This document shows positions 53,242 to 62,926 of a stretch of 64,000 nucleotides of DNA, piece by piece. Source of the DNA: Bacteroidota bacterium (GTDB taxonomy: Bacteria; Bacteroidota; Bacteroidia; Cytophagales; Cytophagaceae); assembly GCA_023392125.1 (NCBI GenBank), contig JAEVZS010000023.1, positions 1 to 64,000 of the forward strand. Direction: 5' to 3'. Numbering within the stretch: position 1 is the first letter of the stretch; the number at the start of each line of letters is the position of its first letter. A program made the position numbers and the translations under genes. The notes below the pieces were generated by a model. It was not told where the DNA came from. It ran no database searches and worked only from the letters and a program-made list of their open reading frames with translations.

Positions 53242-54336
53242 TTATTTAGTTGGATCAAATGGCTCTCCATATGTTATAATAGGAAAATCAACAAGATAGG
53301 AAGCTTTATTGCCTGCCGGATCCGCAAGAATATTAAACGTGATTTGCTTAATTCTGTCGAGCTCTTTTCTCTTATTGCCAGATCCCCCATTTTCCCGGCT
53401 GGCTGAAGTAGCAAAATCAGAATACTTCACAGATACCAGTCTCCAGCCTGTCCAGTTTATTTTAACAGCAAATTCCCATACATCTTCAGAAGTAGGCTGA
53501 AAACTCCCATTTAAGTTGTCATCTTCTGCAACACCAATAGAAACTCTGGTATTGGGATAATTAGCAAACCCATAGATATAGGCATTAAAATAAACAGAAT
53601 CAGGATTAAAAGACCGAAAACTAATATACTTGGAGCCATCCGGCATAAATGTTCTGGCGCCACCTATGAAATAGGAATTATCGTTATCAGCTCCCTCAAT
53701 GGATAAAGACTGCTTCCCTTCAACAAAAAGCTTATTATCCATTGCAAAAGTCATAGGGTTAGCAGGGTTACTTAACGGCTCACTTTCGTTGAAAAACAGA
53801 TAATTATTGCCCCAGCTATAGTATCCTAAAGCATTTTCAAATCCGTTGAACAGAACATCACCTTTAAACTTTTTTATTTTCTTAATAGAAAAAGTATCTC
53901 TCTTCACTACTGAAGAGTTAAGAAAAGTAAGCTCGGCAACAACCTGTTCTCCAGGCTGAAAAAACCTTAGGGTGGAAGGATCATGATCTCCGCCCCATTT
54001 GGCCTCAGAAGGATCAATGATCTGGGACAAACCGTCTATTTTTTTCACTGCTCCGGAAGAAAGCCCTCTGAAGGTCACATACCAAGTGACCCTTTCAGAC
54101 AATTCGCCGTTTACAGAAACAGAATCGGTAGTAAAATCAATCCCGTTATTGATAGAAGCATCTGCCTCAAAATACAATACTGACAGGTCACTAGAAGCTT
54201 CTTTATATTCCTTTCCTACAAAATGCTCAGGCTTCTTACAGGCAGAAAAAAAGAAGGAGACTGTCAAAAACAGGAGTCCGAGAAAACCTGCCGAGATCGA
54301 AGTACCCCGTATTATTAAGAATTTATTTGGCTTCAT
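53242..54336 (-). CDS. Lipoprotein of the envelope operon, beta-sandwich
   Basis: A 364-residue lipoprotein (signal with FFFSAC, Cys33). An N-terminal beta domain (about 40-160, SVSVNGELSERVTWYVTFRG) resembles a PKD or Ig-like sandwich, and residues about 165-360 form a jelly-roll-like domain (GDVLFNGFENALGYYSWG, KQSLSIEGADNDNSYFIGG, SKYISFRSFNPDSVYFNAYI, IKQITFNILADPAGNKASYL). The last lines suggest a distant relation to the modules in the two genes that follow. The gene is 21 bases after the 578-residue barrel gene and 29 before the two-module lipoprotein gene. Confidence 0.65.
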   Translation of the reverse strand: MKPNKFLIIRGTSISAGFLGLLFLTVSFFFSACKKPEHFVGKEYKEASSDLSVLYFEADASINNGIDFTTDSVSVNGELSERVTWYVTFRGLSSGAVKKIDGLSQIIDPSEAKWGGDHDPSTLRFFQPGEQVVAELTFLNSSVVKRDTFSIKKIKKFKGDVLFNGFENALGYYSWGNNYLFFNESEPLSNPANPMTFAMDNKLFVEGKQSLSIEGADNDNSYFIGGARTFMPDGSKYISFRSFNPDSVYFNAYIYGFANYPNTRVSIGVAEDDNLNGSFQPTSEDVWEFAVKINWTGWRLVSVKYSDFATSASRENGGSGNKRKELDRIKQITFNILADPAGNKASYLVDFPIITYGEPFDPTK

Positions 54337-54357
54337 AATACAATAAGGTTAAAGAGG

Positions 54358-56094
54358 TTAGAATACCATTGTATAACTCAGGAAGGCCTGATTTATTTTA
54401 TAGTTATTGAACTTGGCTACGTTGTCATCATAATTAACCCAAAGGCCCTGTACCGCAAAGAAAGTATTTCTGCTGAACCTGTACCGTACACCAAAAGCCA
54501 GAATATCCTGTTTTGCATCAATCTGATAAGCCTGGTAACCTACAATCAGATTATAAGAATCTCTTACACTTAAGAACTCATTTCCTTTGGCAGACAGCCT
54601 CTTATAACCAGCCATTAAATCAAACTGTTTGATTACCTCTGCAGTAATACCCGCATCAAGGAGTAAGCTGCTAAAATCAATCGCATTATCTACTCTGCTT
54701 ACATTTTCATACCGGAAACCTCCGGTAAGAACAAGCGCCTTTTCAAAACCTACAATCTTATTCAGACTTAGAGAAGCACCACCTTTTGCTCCGAAAAACT
54801 CTCTTTTATTATTATCTGAATTGGTTCCTTCACCTGATACTTCTGACAACATATCAATAATTACATCTGCAGAATAGATCTTTTCCTCTCCTCCGGCAGA
54901 AATACCGGCTGTCAGACCTTTTCTGTTGGGAGTTGCCATTCCGTAAGGAGTGATCGCATTGTACTGCGGCAGATAGGCCATAAGTCCGGCCTGAATGCTC
55001 TGATTTCTGATATTGTCATCAGTAAAGCGATCATAAAGTATCGGTAAACGTCCGTAACTAACATTATTTCCGATTTCGGGGAAAACAGCAGGAGTGCCAA
55101 AATCATATATTCTTCTGGTCTGGGCAGAAGGGCTGCTGAAATAAGCACCGACATACCGATAAGACGCAAAAACTTTTATATCCAATGGCTTATATTTTGC
55201 CGAAATTCCCAGATCATAAAAATAATCATCATTGGCAACAGCTGTATTGGCTGTATCATAAGAAAACTGCGACCTACCTACCTCACCATATAATGCAGTT
55301 TCTACCTTATCGGCAAAATCATACGTCAGGCGAAAATCTCCGGTCATTACTTCATTGTTAAAGTTCTTAACAACAGGTGACTGAACAGAATTAATTACAT
55401 CAAAGAACTTAACGTAGTTAAACCCAACCTTAAAATACTTTGACTGAGTCAGGCCAACCTGCCCACCAACCAGCAGACGATCAGGCAAATCCATAAAGTT
55501 CGTTCTTCTGGTTCTGGTAGCAAAAGCACTCACTCCTATTTTCTCAATACCTTTTTCAAACTTCAAAGCGGTATTGGCATTAAAGCCCTGCAGCCTCCAT
55601 TTATTACCAAAGTTGAAGTTCTCATACTGAACTATACTGCGGCGAATTGCAAAAATATCGGCTTCATAGTCGTGGTACATTTCACTGAAGTTATACAGTG
55701 TATAGGGTGTCATGCCAAGATCAATATCCCCTATTTCGTATTTAACTACTTTATTTAAAACCCCGTCAAGCCTTAACTGACGAAACTGTAAAAAGCTTCC
55801 GTCTCCGTAAAACCCTCCAAACGCATTCTGAACCCTCAGAATAGCGCTTGCTCTAAGGTTTTCACCTGGCTGTGCATTAACTCCCAGATCAAACAATGTA
55901 TAGCCTCCGGTAGACTTTCTGGCATTGGCCGTATCCGGGATCGAGTTCAGACTATCCGGATCAAGTGCAAGTCCCTTAAGGTTATCATTCGTAACAATGG
56001 CTCTTCCCAATCCGTTAAAATATACTGTTTGGGCCTCAACCATGCTTACCATAGTGATAGCCAGAATTGCAACAAATAAGAAATTCTTCCTCAT
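54358..56094 (-). CDS. Outer membrane beta-barrel protein A of the envelope operon
   Basis: A 578-residue protein with a signal peptide (to about residue 21, SMVEAQ) and strongly alternating amphipathic strands throughout (GFEKALVLTGGFRYENVS, FDLMAGYKRLSAKGNEF, ILAFGVRYRFSRNTFFAVQG), ending in INQAFLSYTMVF with a terminal Phe, as in outer membrane barrels. The early segment VVKYEIGDIDLGMTPYTLYN and RLQGFNANTAL suggest a ligand-binding or plug region. It lacks a TonB box or plug signatures I would expect of SusC. No family is recognised. It follows the other barrel gene by 20 bases. Confidence 0.7.
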   Translation of the reverse strand: MRKNFLFVAILAITMVSMVEAQTVYFNGLGRAIVTNDNLKGLALDPDSLNSIPDTANARKSTGGYTLFDLGVNAQPGENLRASAILRVQNAFGGFYGDGSFLQFRQLRLDGVLNKVVKYEIGDIDLGMTPYTLYNFSEMYHDYEADIFAIRRSIVQYENFNFGNKWRLQGFNANTALKFEKGIEKIGVSAFATRTRRTNFMDLPDRLLVGGQVGLTQSKYFKVGFNYVKFFDVINSVQSPVVKNFNNEVMTGDFRLTYDFADKVETALYGEVGRSQFSYDTANTAVANDDYFYDLGISAKYKPLDIKVFASYRYVGAYFSSPSAQTRRIYDFGTPAVFPEIGNNVSYGRLPILYDRFTDDNIRNQSIQAGLMAYLPQYNAITPYGMATPNRKGLTAGISAGGEEKIYSADVIIDMLSEVSGEGTNSDNNKREFFGAKGGASLSLNKIVGFEKALVLTGGFRYENVSRVDNAIDFSSLLLDAGITAEVIKQFDLMAGYKRLSAKGNEFLSVRDSYNLIVGYQAYQIDAKQDILAFGVRYRFSRNTFFAVQGLWVNYDDNVAKFNNYKINQAFLSYTMVF

Positions 56095-56114
56095 TATTAT
56101 AGTAATAATTTATT

Positions 56115-58307
56115 TTAAAAAAATATCTTTAATTCAACTGTAGTTTCAAATCCTTTAAATTTATCCAGGACCTGGTTTTTGTCTTTGTAATCAAACCAGC
56201 GCTGTCTCACATAAAGACCGGCTCTGCCGCCAAGATCATAATCAAATCCGACGCCATAGCCAGTTCCGTACTGATCAACAGGTTTCCCGACATTCTTATC
56301 GGTTGTGAAAGATTCGGTTTCTTTATCGTACAACAGGGTTCTGTTATTACCCATGTTTCTTTCAAATCCGACAAGCCCGATAAGAGTCAACCTGGGATGA
56401 ACAGCAAGAAATCCGAGAAATTCCTGATAAAATATACGGAGAAATGCCTGATCGGAAAATACAGGAATGGCAGACACATGATCCTGAACGGATGTATAGT
56501 TGGTAAAACTGGACAAGATCAACTCTCTGTTCAGAATATTGAATTTGTATTTCATTCCCAGCGCCAGAGAGTTGTACCCTTTTTTGTAATCCGGCAGTGA
56601 ATCAGTGATCGGAATACTCTCAAAGCTCCTTCTGAATATGTTAATTACACGGCCATAGGGTCCCACTCCATTCTGGTAATAACCAAATCTGGATCTCGGA
56701 AATGCATTTAACTGATGCAGAAAAGTAACTGTATTGAACAGGTTTTCATGCTCCTGCTGCATATCTGCTGCTACAGACAATTTGAATTTTCCATAGGAAT
56801 CTTCATGTTTAAGACGTAGCCCCCAGCGGTTGTTAGCCATTTGTGAATTGGCAAGCTCTGTAACACCGGCTCTGAGTGTAGTAATATCATTGGGTGAACC
56901 AACATTGGCAATATCATTTAATGCATGTGGATTGGATGTATTCATTACTGCACTATTGATATTCACGACACTCTTTGATATGGAGAAAAACTGAAAAGCC
57001 AGAGGTACTTTGGTTACTGACCGGTCAAAATCAATCTGGAAGTTCACAGCATGTCCCCAGTTATAATTCATTCCGTTCACAAAATACTTTCCGGATTTCT
57101 CAAGTCCGACTTCCTTTTCCAGAAACGTATTCAGCGAATCGTTATGGCCGGAAAATTCCCGAATCAGCGAGTCCTGATACCTTCCGGCTCCCACCTCGGT
57201 ATAAATCGTAACTCCGTCAAAATTAAAACGCCCGTCAACTGTAGCAATCTGCTGGCGAATTTTAAACATGGAGGTAAGCAGATAATCAGTATTGTCTCCG
57301 ACAGGGGTCGCTGTCAGATTTGAATGCACAGAATCTGCATTGTAATAAAGATTATGCGCTTTGGAATCAGTAAAACCAAACTGATTAAAGTAGTTGACTC
57401 CTATATTATGTCTCCCGAAGTTTCTGGAGAGATTACCAGCTACTACATTTTTGGGAGTTCTTGATAAATAGGTCTGAAATCCACCACTGTTATCAGTTTT
57501 ACCATAGATGGCCGTGAAGTTAAGTCCAAGCGGCAAACCAATACCTTCAAGAACAAAGCCCTGAGTACCGGTATTTCCCCAACGGGCATCCCTGGAAATA
57601 TTCTGATCAGCGTAAAATCTGTTGTAGTGACTCCATGGATTATTTTCTGGTTCCCACGGATATCTTTCAAACATATCATCGCGATACTCATAGTTCCAAT
57701 AGGTGAACGGGCTTAATCGCTTCCAGATTACACCACCACCTGCGGTCAGCTTGTATGTACCGAATTTTGTATTGGCTTTACCCGTAAACTCAAATATCCG
57801 GTAAATCATCGTTCTCCGCTGGGCAGTAGAACTTGGCCCTGCTCCCATCTCAGCAGTATTCTCGTTGAACAACCCGAACATCTGGTTATCAAAAAGATAC
57901 TCAATCTTAAATGCTGTTCTGGCTGTAGGCGCTCCTTCCACACGTAATAAAAACAGCGGTTCCTGATATCCGGTGACCGTTGTTCCTCCCCCCCGGATGT
58001 CGAGTCCGTTAAGAGTGATAAGATCCTGTTCCGGTGTCGTAGAATATCTGTAACCAGCCGGCATATGCCTGAATTGATTATAGCTTCTTATATATCCGGA
58101 ATACTTTAACTTTGACCAGCGCTTATAATTATTTTGCGTCCCAAATGTTCCTGCCGGAAGCGAGTATCGCTGATTAGCAGAATTCAGTGGTGCATAAGCG
58201 GTGGATTTGCTTGCCGGTAAGGAATCCGGATCAACTTTTTCAGCCAATCCGAAGCTAATCTTTCCTACCAGAAAAATCAGAACTGAAAGTCTGGTTATCT
58301 TTTTCAA
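56115..58307 (-). CDS. Outer membrane beta-barrel protein B of the envelope operon
   Basis: A 730-residue protein and the first gene of the operon. The likely start is TTG at 58307, giving MKKITRLSVLIFLVGKISFG as signal peptide. It then shows long amphipathic strands (FKIEYLFDNQMFGLFNENTA, TYKLTAGGGVIWKRLSPFTY, LGLNFTAIYGKTDNSGG, RFNFDGVTIYTEVGAGRY) and ends FETTVELKIFF with a terminal Phe. The segment YWNYEYRDDMFERYPWEPEN is rich in aromatics, as in sugar-binding or porin loops. No TonB-dependent plug is seen. It is more likely a porin or a scaffold barrel than a transporter of the SusC type; this is inferred. Confidence 0.7.
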   Translation of the reverse strand: MKKITRLSVLIFLVGKISFGLAEKVDPDSLPASKSTAYAPLNSANQRYSLPAGTFGTQNNYKRWSKLKYSGYIRSYNQFRHMPAGYRYSTTPEQDLITLNGLDIRGGGTTVTGYQEPLFLLRVEGAPTARTAFKIEYLFDNQMFGLFNENTAEMGAGPSSTAQRRTMIYRIFEFTGKANTKFGTYKLTAGGGVIWKRLSPFTYWNYEYRDDMFERYPWEPENNPWSHYNRFYADQNISRDARWGNTGTQGFVLEGIGLPLGLNFTAIYGKTDNSGGFQTYLSRTPKNVVAGNLSRNFGRHNIGVNYFNQFGFTDSKAHNLYYNADSVHSNLTATPVGDNTDYLLTSMFKIRQQIATVDGRFNFDGVTIYTEVGAGRYQDSLIREFSGHNDSLNTFLEKEVGLEKSGKYFVNGMNYNWGHAVNFQIDFDRSVTKVPLAFQFFSISKSVVNINSAVMNTSNPHALNDIANVGSPNDITTLRAGVTELANSQMANNRWGLRLKHEDSYGKFKLSVAADMQQEHENLFNTVTFLHQLNAFPRSRFGYYQNGVGPYGRVINIFRRSFESIPITDSLPDYKKGYNSLALGMKYKFNILNRELILSSFTNYTSVQDHVSAIPVFSDQAFLRIFYQEFLGFLAVHPRLTLIGLVGFERNMGNNRTLLYDKETESFTTDKNVGKPVDQYGTGYGVGFDYDLGGRAGLYVRQRWFDYKDKNQVLDKFKGFETTVELKIFF

Positions 58308-58645
58308 ATTTTCAAAAATTTAATTTACTTAAGTCTAATAAACAGAAAGTCAACTAAGTTTAAATACGACAAACCAATTTAGCCGCAATATTATAATTTT
58401 TTCATAAAAAATTCCCTATCGCACAACAATTTTGCCCCTTCTGTCAAAAGCAAAAGAAGGAAGACATATTTTAAGGTGCGACTAATAGTGAGGGAAAAGA
58501 AAACAGTAAATAAAAAATCAATCAGGTTGAGTTAGTCAAAGCAATTCGCATTACAGTATAATTTAGGTTATATTTTTGGGTTAATCTTTCAATATTACAA
58601 CAAAATCTTAGAAAGGAAAAATATTATTGTACCAAAAGTAAAATT
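58308..58645. other. Intergenic region upstream of the envelope operon
   Basis: About 340 AT-rich bases between the two minus-strand units, presumably carrying the operon promoter and the end of the Omp85-like transcript. The only structure seen is a weak 6-base hairpin at 58437-58460; no box matching TAnnTTTG was found on the minus strand. Confidence 0.4.
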
Positions 58646-60724
58646 CTAGTAAAACGGTACAATATCGGGCCTGGTATAATAAAAATCATTGAATGTATAA
58701 AAGGAATAGCTTCTCTGGAAAAAAACCCAGTCCCCTGCATCAATCCTGGGTGAATTCGGATAATATCCCAAATAAAACTGAAATGAATCAAAATTGAGAT
58801 TTTCATTACGAATTTTGATTCCGATACCCAATGCCGGGTAAAAATTATTTTTTGTCAGCAGCTTATTGCCAGACGTTATCCATGCAAAATCTGCAAATGC
58901 AAGCAGTGCAAAACGGAAACCTAAAATATTATATGGTAAAAACCAGTTTGTTTCCGTATTAAATATCAGCTTCTGATTTCCCCATAAATAAGCAGACGAA
59001 AACCCTCGCACCCCCTTTTCATTATTTATGTCAATTGTATTTCCAAAAAGCATTTTATGACCATGGGTATATCGCACACCTGCAAACTGTCTGAGTTTGT
59101 TTCGTCCTGCTGTGATCAAAGGTGTAAACAAGAGGGTTCGTATATTCAATACCCCCTCTTCAAGCATCTCCTTATTAAAAAAGGATCCCAGACCAAGATT
59201 CATATACAGGTAACCTACATCTTTATTATATCGGCTGTATACGGTATTAATCCCCAAATAAGGTCTGTTTGCCCGCTGACTCATATGCAATCCGCCCATC
59301 AATGAGATCAATACACCATCCGGGATATCTTCTGTCCTCCCGAATCTGAATATAAAATGATCTTTAAAACTGATACGCCTGTATATTGAAGTATTTGCCA
59401 GAAAAAAATCAGAATTATAATACGGATACACATAGCTACTGTCTGCATAGCTTTTCGGTTCAGGTGCTACGGAGTATGTTGTTCTGAAATAACGTGCTGA
59501 AAATATTATCCTTTTACCATTATCAATGGCTTCCGGAGAAATAAAAAGCCCGGCAGGGGCGCCTATCCAGTAATCATGCCTGAAATAGGCTACGGTATCC
59601 CTCATGTGTTGAGGTAATATAGTCAACTGATTATTATAGGGGAACCTGTACCATGAATAATTTACTCCTCCGATCCATTTGAGACCTGGTGTTACAAGAT
59701 CCCGGTTAAGCTGAATGCCATATAATATCTGAGCATTTTCGATATTCATAAAGACATTGGAAGTAAGAAAGCTTCTGGCTATATTATTTATGCGGTAGAC
59801 AGCATTATGATTAATTCTGCCGGAATAATTGTCTCCAACCCTGATATTATAGTAGAACATTTGCCCCATTCCGGCAAAATTCACATCTCTTACTATTGCA
59901 TTGTAACGTCCTCGTTGTATATCTGCCGAAGCTCCCGCTCCTATACTGAATATATCCTGAGCAAGCACCAGTACATCCACACTGTCTGTATCCGGAATTT
60001 CCCTGATAAGTATCCGGGCATCATAGATATATTCATTGCTCCTTAGCAAACGCTCCGATTCTGCAAAATTAAACGGGTTTACCCGATCTCCTTTTTGAAA
60101 AATCAGTGAATTTCGAATAAGCCATTTTCTGCTTTTAATATGGAAGAAATTGCCCGTCTTTTGAATAAGAGACCGAGGGACTTTCGTTGTATCTTTTATT
60201 GAATAGCCCAATGGCTCTATAACTCTGACAGAGACTGAACGAATGATTTTATCTTCATAAAACAGAAACGGAGTCCTGCCATCAACTACTGTACTTTGTA
60301 TAGTATCGGGACGATAATCAGGATTGTATGAAATCAGATTTCGCAATATCCCGGAGATGATATTTTTTTTTCTTGAATATTTGTACAACTCACGAAATAC
60401 CACATCATTAACGCCAAAAATAGTATCGCTTCCCAGCAATAAAGTTTCCCTCAAACTATACGAAGAGTCAAAAACAGATGTATATACTGAATCTCTGGTA
60501 ATATGCAGATTTATCCGCTGAAAACTTGTATCCCTGACATAATATACCCGCTCAGAGCGAATCTTTACCGTATCATTCAGGACAATGGTATCTACCTCTG
60601 ACAGCTTTACAATCTTCAGGTTTACGAGCTCCCCCGCTTTTTGCCCGCATACAATATACGTCTGCAGCTGTAGTACCGTAAAAAAATATATAAATCGTAG
60701 TAAACAGAATCGGCATAGGAACAT
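58646..60724 (-). CDS. Omp85/BamA-like outer membrane protein
   Basis: A 692-residue exported protein (signal peptide within the first 28 residues, ending VCGQ). The N-terminal part (about 150-260) contains a POTRA-like segment (DKIIRSVSVRVIEPLGYSIK and LLRSNEYIYDARILIREIP, the usual beta-alpha-alpha-beta-beta order). The barrel follows, with the Omp85 V-R-G-F motif at GVRGFSSAYLWGNQKL (about 570) and NTETNWFLPYNILGFRFALL after it, ending in DIVPFY. One or two POTRAs and about 690 residues make it shorter than BamA (about 800 with five POTRAs). It may insert outer membrane proteins, act as a two-partner transporter, or be of the patatin/TamA-type surface-antigen group. It stands as a separate unit. 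Confidence 0.75.
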   Translation of the reverse strand: MFLCRFCLLRFIYFFTVLQLQTYIVCGQKAGELVNLKIVKLSEVDTIVLNDTVKIRSERVYYVRDTSFQRINLHITRDSVYTSVFDSSYSLRETLLLGSDTIFGVNDVVFRELYKYSRKKNIISGILRNLISYNPDYRPDTIQSTVVDGRTPFLFYEDKIIRSVSVRVIEPLGYSIKDTTKVPRSLIQKTGNFFHIKSRKWLIRNSLIFQKGDRVNPFNFAESERLLRSNEYIYDARILIREIPDTDSVDVLVLAQDIFSIGAGASADIQRGRYNAIVRDVNFAGMGQMFYYNIRVGDNYSGRINHNAVYRINNIARSFLTSNVFMNIENAQILYGIQLNRDLVTPGLKWIGGVNYSWYRFPYNNQLTILPQHMRDTVAYFRHDYWIGAPAGLFISPEAIDNGKRIIFSARYFRTTYSVAPEPKSYADSSYVYPYYNSDFFLANTSIYRRISFKDHFIFRFGRTEDIPDGVLISLMGGLHMSQRANRPYLGINTVYSRYNKDVGYLYMNLGLGSFFNKEMLEEGVLNIRTLLFTPLITAGRNKLRQFAGVRYTHGHKMLFGNTIDINNEKGVRGFSSAYLWGNQKLIFNTETNWFLPYNILGFRFALLAFADFAWITSGNKLLTKNNFYPALGIGIKIRNENLNFDSFQFYLGYYPNSPRIDAGDWVFFQRSYSFYTFNDFYYTRPDIVPFY

Positions 60725-61239
60725 ACTGCACTCTTCTAGCTACCTGCTTTAACCAGGCATTTATAGTATATGAATACAATAATCCATGCCTGCGTCAATT
60801 GTTCACTATCCTATCCGGTTTCCCTGATAAAAAATTGAACTTTAATAATACAAAACATAAAAAACAATAATAATAGAAGGAAACATACAATATAATATTT
60901 CAAAGCAAAATTTACTTATAACAAATTTTAAAATAAACAAAATCAATATAAAAATTGAGGTATATAATCCAAAATTATTAACATATAGTAAAATATTAGT
61001 CAATTTTAAAACTAGTTATTATGATATAAATAAATTATTTGAATAAATACAAGCAATAACAAAACATATAATATAAAATAACAAAAATTAAACTTTACAT
61101 ATAAAAAATCCCACTAATAAATAAAACAGTCCAAACGTATCGATATATTATTTTATGATTTTTTTTATACATTGAATATAGGATAAGAAAAAAAAAGACT
61201 TTACATTTAGATCACCAAAACCATAAAACCTATTTAACC
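60725..61239. other. Very AT-rich intergenic region upstream of the PII/AmtB genes
   Basis: About 515 bases of almost uninterrupted A/T, including many short A and T runs. No gene, tRNA or sharp repeat is recognised, and I found no sigma-54 promoter (TGGCAC-N5-TTGC). It should contain the promoter for the ammonium genes and that of the Omp85-like gene. Confidence 0.45.
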
Positions 61240-61578
61240 ATGAAAAAAGTTGAAGCTATAATCCGGACTTCACATTTTCCTAATGTAAAAGAGGCGTTGC
61301 ATTCTATAGGAATTGACTTTTTCACATTTGAGGATGTAAAAGGAGTCGGCAACCAGAAATCAGAGAAAACAGTCTACAGAGGACAGGAATATGATTTGGG
61401 CTCTATCGCCAGAACCAAAATCACGATTGTTGCGCCGGATGACAAGAAAGACTCTATAATTCAGGCCATTTTAGCAAGCGCCAAAACCGGCGATATCGGT
61501 GACGGGAAAATATTTATTTCCACCATTGAAGAGGCCTATCGTATCCGTTCAGGAGAACAGGGCATATCAGCCTTATAA
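61240..61578 (+). CDS. glnB: PII nitrogen regulatory protein
   Basis: A 112-residue trimeric signalling protein that senses ATP, ADP and 2-oxoglutarate and gates the ammonium channel. Start MKKVEAIIRTSHFPNVKEAL; the T-loop holds Tyr51 in RGQEYDLGS, the residue uridylylated in Enterobacteria. The B-loop TGDIGDGKIFI (about 83-93) and C-loop RIRSGEQG are standard. The T-loop tip differs from the Enterobacterial sequence (EYDLGSIART instead of EYMVDFLPK), so the modification may differ. It lies 69 bases before amtB, the usual glnK-amtB arrangement, so GlnK is an equally good name. Confidence 0.95.
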   Translation: MKKVEAIIRTSHFPNVKEALHSIGIDFFTFEDVKGVGNQKSEKTVYRGQEYDLGSIARTKITIVAPDDKKDSIIQAILASAKTGDIGDGKIFISTIEEAYRIRSGEQGISAL

Positions 61579-61647
61579 ATAAAAACGAACCAACCATTTT
61601 ATTAACCTACCATTACCAAGTTATTATTAACCTTATAATTCACTATT

Positions 61648-62892
61648 ATGGAAGAAACTCTCACTGCTTCAGAGGCAATGTTTACTGCAAACAACCTCTG
61701 GATTATGATAGCAACATTCTTGGTTTTTATCATGCATCTCGGCTTCGCAACACTTGAATCAGGTTTAGTCCGGGCCAAAAATACTGTCAACATTCTCTAT
61801 AAAAATACTATTGTACCTATTTTGGGTCTTCTTACCTATGCAGCCTGGGGCTTTAATCTGATGTATCCGGGAGAAGCTGCTGCCGGTGGCTTTATCGGAT
61901 TTGGCGGTCTGGGTATTTCCATGCCGGAAGGCGCCGCAGGCCTTATAGAATATGCGGACGGCAACTATGCATACTGGACCGATTTTCTGTTTCAGGCAAT
62001 GTTTGCAGCTACTGCAGCAACCATAGTGTCCGGCGCTGTTGCCGAACGTATCAAACTGGAAGCATATTTCCTGTTTTCATTCTTTCTGGTTGCATTTATT
62101 TATCCGATCGTGGGATCATGGAAATGGGGCGGTGGCTGGCTGAATACACTGGATACTCCGTTTTATGATTTTGCCGGTTCTACACTGGTACATTCTGTAG
62201 GAGGCTGGGCAGCTCTCGCCGGTGCAATGGTACTTGGTCCGAGACTTGGAAAATATGTTGACGGAAAAATCTTTCCGATACCCGGACACAGCATGCCTCT
62301 GGCAGCCATCGGTGTATTTCTTTTGTGGTTAGGCTGGTTTGGATTCAATGGCGGCTCAGTACTCTCAGCTGATCCCGGCACAGTATCTCTGGTACTAGTA
62401 ACAACGGCGATGTCCGCAGCTGCCGGTGGATTAAGCGCCAGCTTAACTTCGTTCTTTATGACCAAAACCCATGATCTTTCAATGATTCTGAACGGAATAC
62501 TCGGTGGTCTTGTCGGTATTACCGCCGGAGCCGATCAGATGGGGATAATGGACGCCATCATTATCGGTTTGATTTCAGGCACGCTGATAGTAGTCTCTGT
62601 TGTATTCTTTGACAAAATCAAAGTGGACGATCCCGTTGGCGCCACATCTGTACACCTGGTATGCGGAATCTTCGGTACGCTTGCCGTTGGTATGTTTGGA
62701 GAGCTGGCTTCCGCACCTCAGCTAGTCAGCCAGATGATCGGCATAGCTTCTACGGCAGCCTTTGTCTTCCCTGTTTCTTACCTGCTGTTTTATCTGATTG
62801 ACAAAACAATCGGCTTAAGAATAAGCAGCAAAGCGGAAGTAGAAGGCCTTGATCTTGCCGAACATGGCATGAAAGCCTATTCTATCGATTAA
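61648..62892 (+). CDS. amtB: Ammonium transporter
   Basis: A 414-residue channel of the Amt/MEP/Rh family with eleven membrane helices. The paired His residues that line the pore are visible: one in FAGSTLVHSVGGWAAL and one in GATSVHLVCGIFGTLAVG. The signature GFGGLGISM and the motif FFGWF-like LLWLGWFGFNGGS are also present, as is FAATAATIVSGAVAERIK. The length is typical of bacterial AmtB (about 400-430). The N-terminus starts with a short extracytoplasmic stretch and no obvious signal peptide. It is co-transcribed with the PII gene, which would block it when nitrogen is plentiful. Confidence 0.96.
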   Translation: MEETLTASEAMFTANNLWIMIATFLVFIMHLGFATLESGLVRAKNTVNILYKNTIVPILGLLTYAAWGFNLMYPGEAAAGGFIGFGGLGISMPEGAAGLIEYADGNYAYWTDFLFQAMFAATAATIVSGAVAERIKLEAYFLFSFFLVAFIYPIVGSWKWGGGWLNTLDTPFYDFAGSTLVHSVGGWAALAGAMVLGPRLGKYVDGKIFPIPGHSMPLAAIGVFLLWLGWFGFNGGSVLSADPGTVSLVLVTTAMSAAAGGLSASLTSFFMTKTHDLSMILNGILGGLVGITAGADQMGIMDAIIIGLISGTLIVVSVVFFDKIKVDDPVGATSVHLVCGIFGTLAVGMFGELASAPQLVSQMIGIASTAAFVFPVSYLLFYLIDKTIGLRISSKAEVEGLDLAEHGMKAYSID

Positions 62893-62926
62893 GTATATTC
62901 ATTCTTCTTAATTTATCATGAAAACA

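Noticed and set aside
51222..58307. Reading the five-gene operon as a SusC/SusD polysaccharide utilisation locus
   Set aside because: The barrels show no TonB plug or carboxypeptidase-regulatory N-domain, the lipoproteins are beta-sandwiches rather than helical SusD proteins, and no glycoside hydrolase is present.
60725..61239. Sigma-54 promoter for the PII/AmtB genes
   Set aside because: No TGGCAC-N5-TTGC-like sequence could be found in the region.
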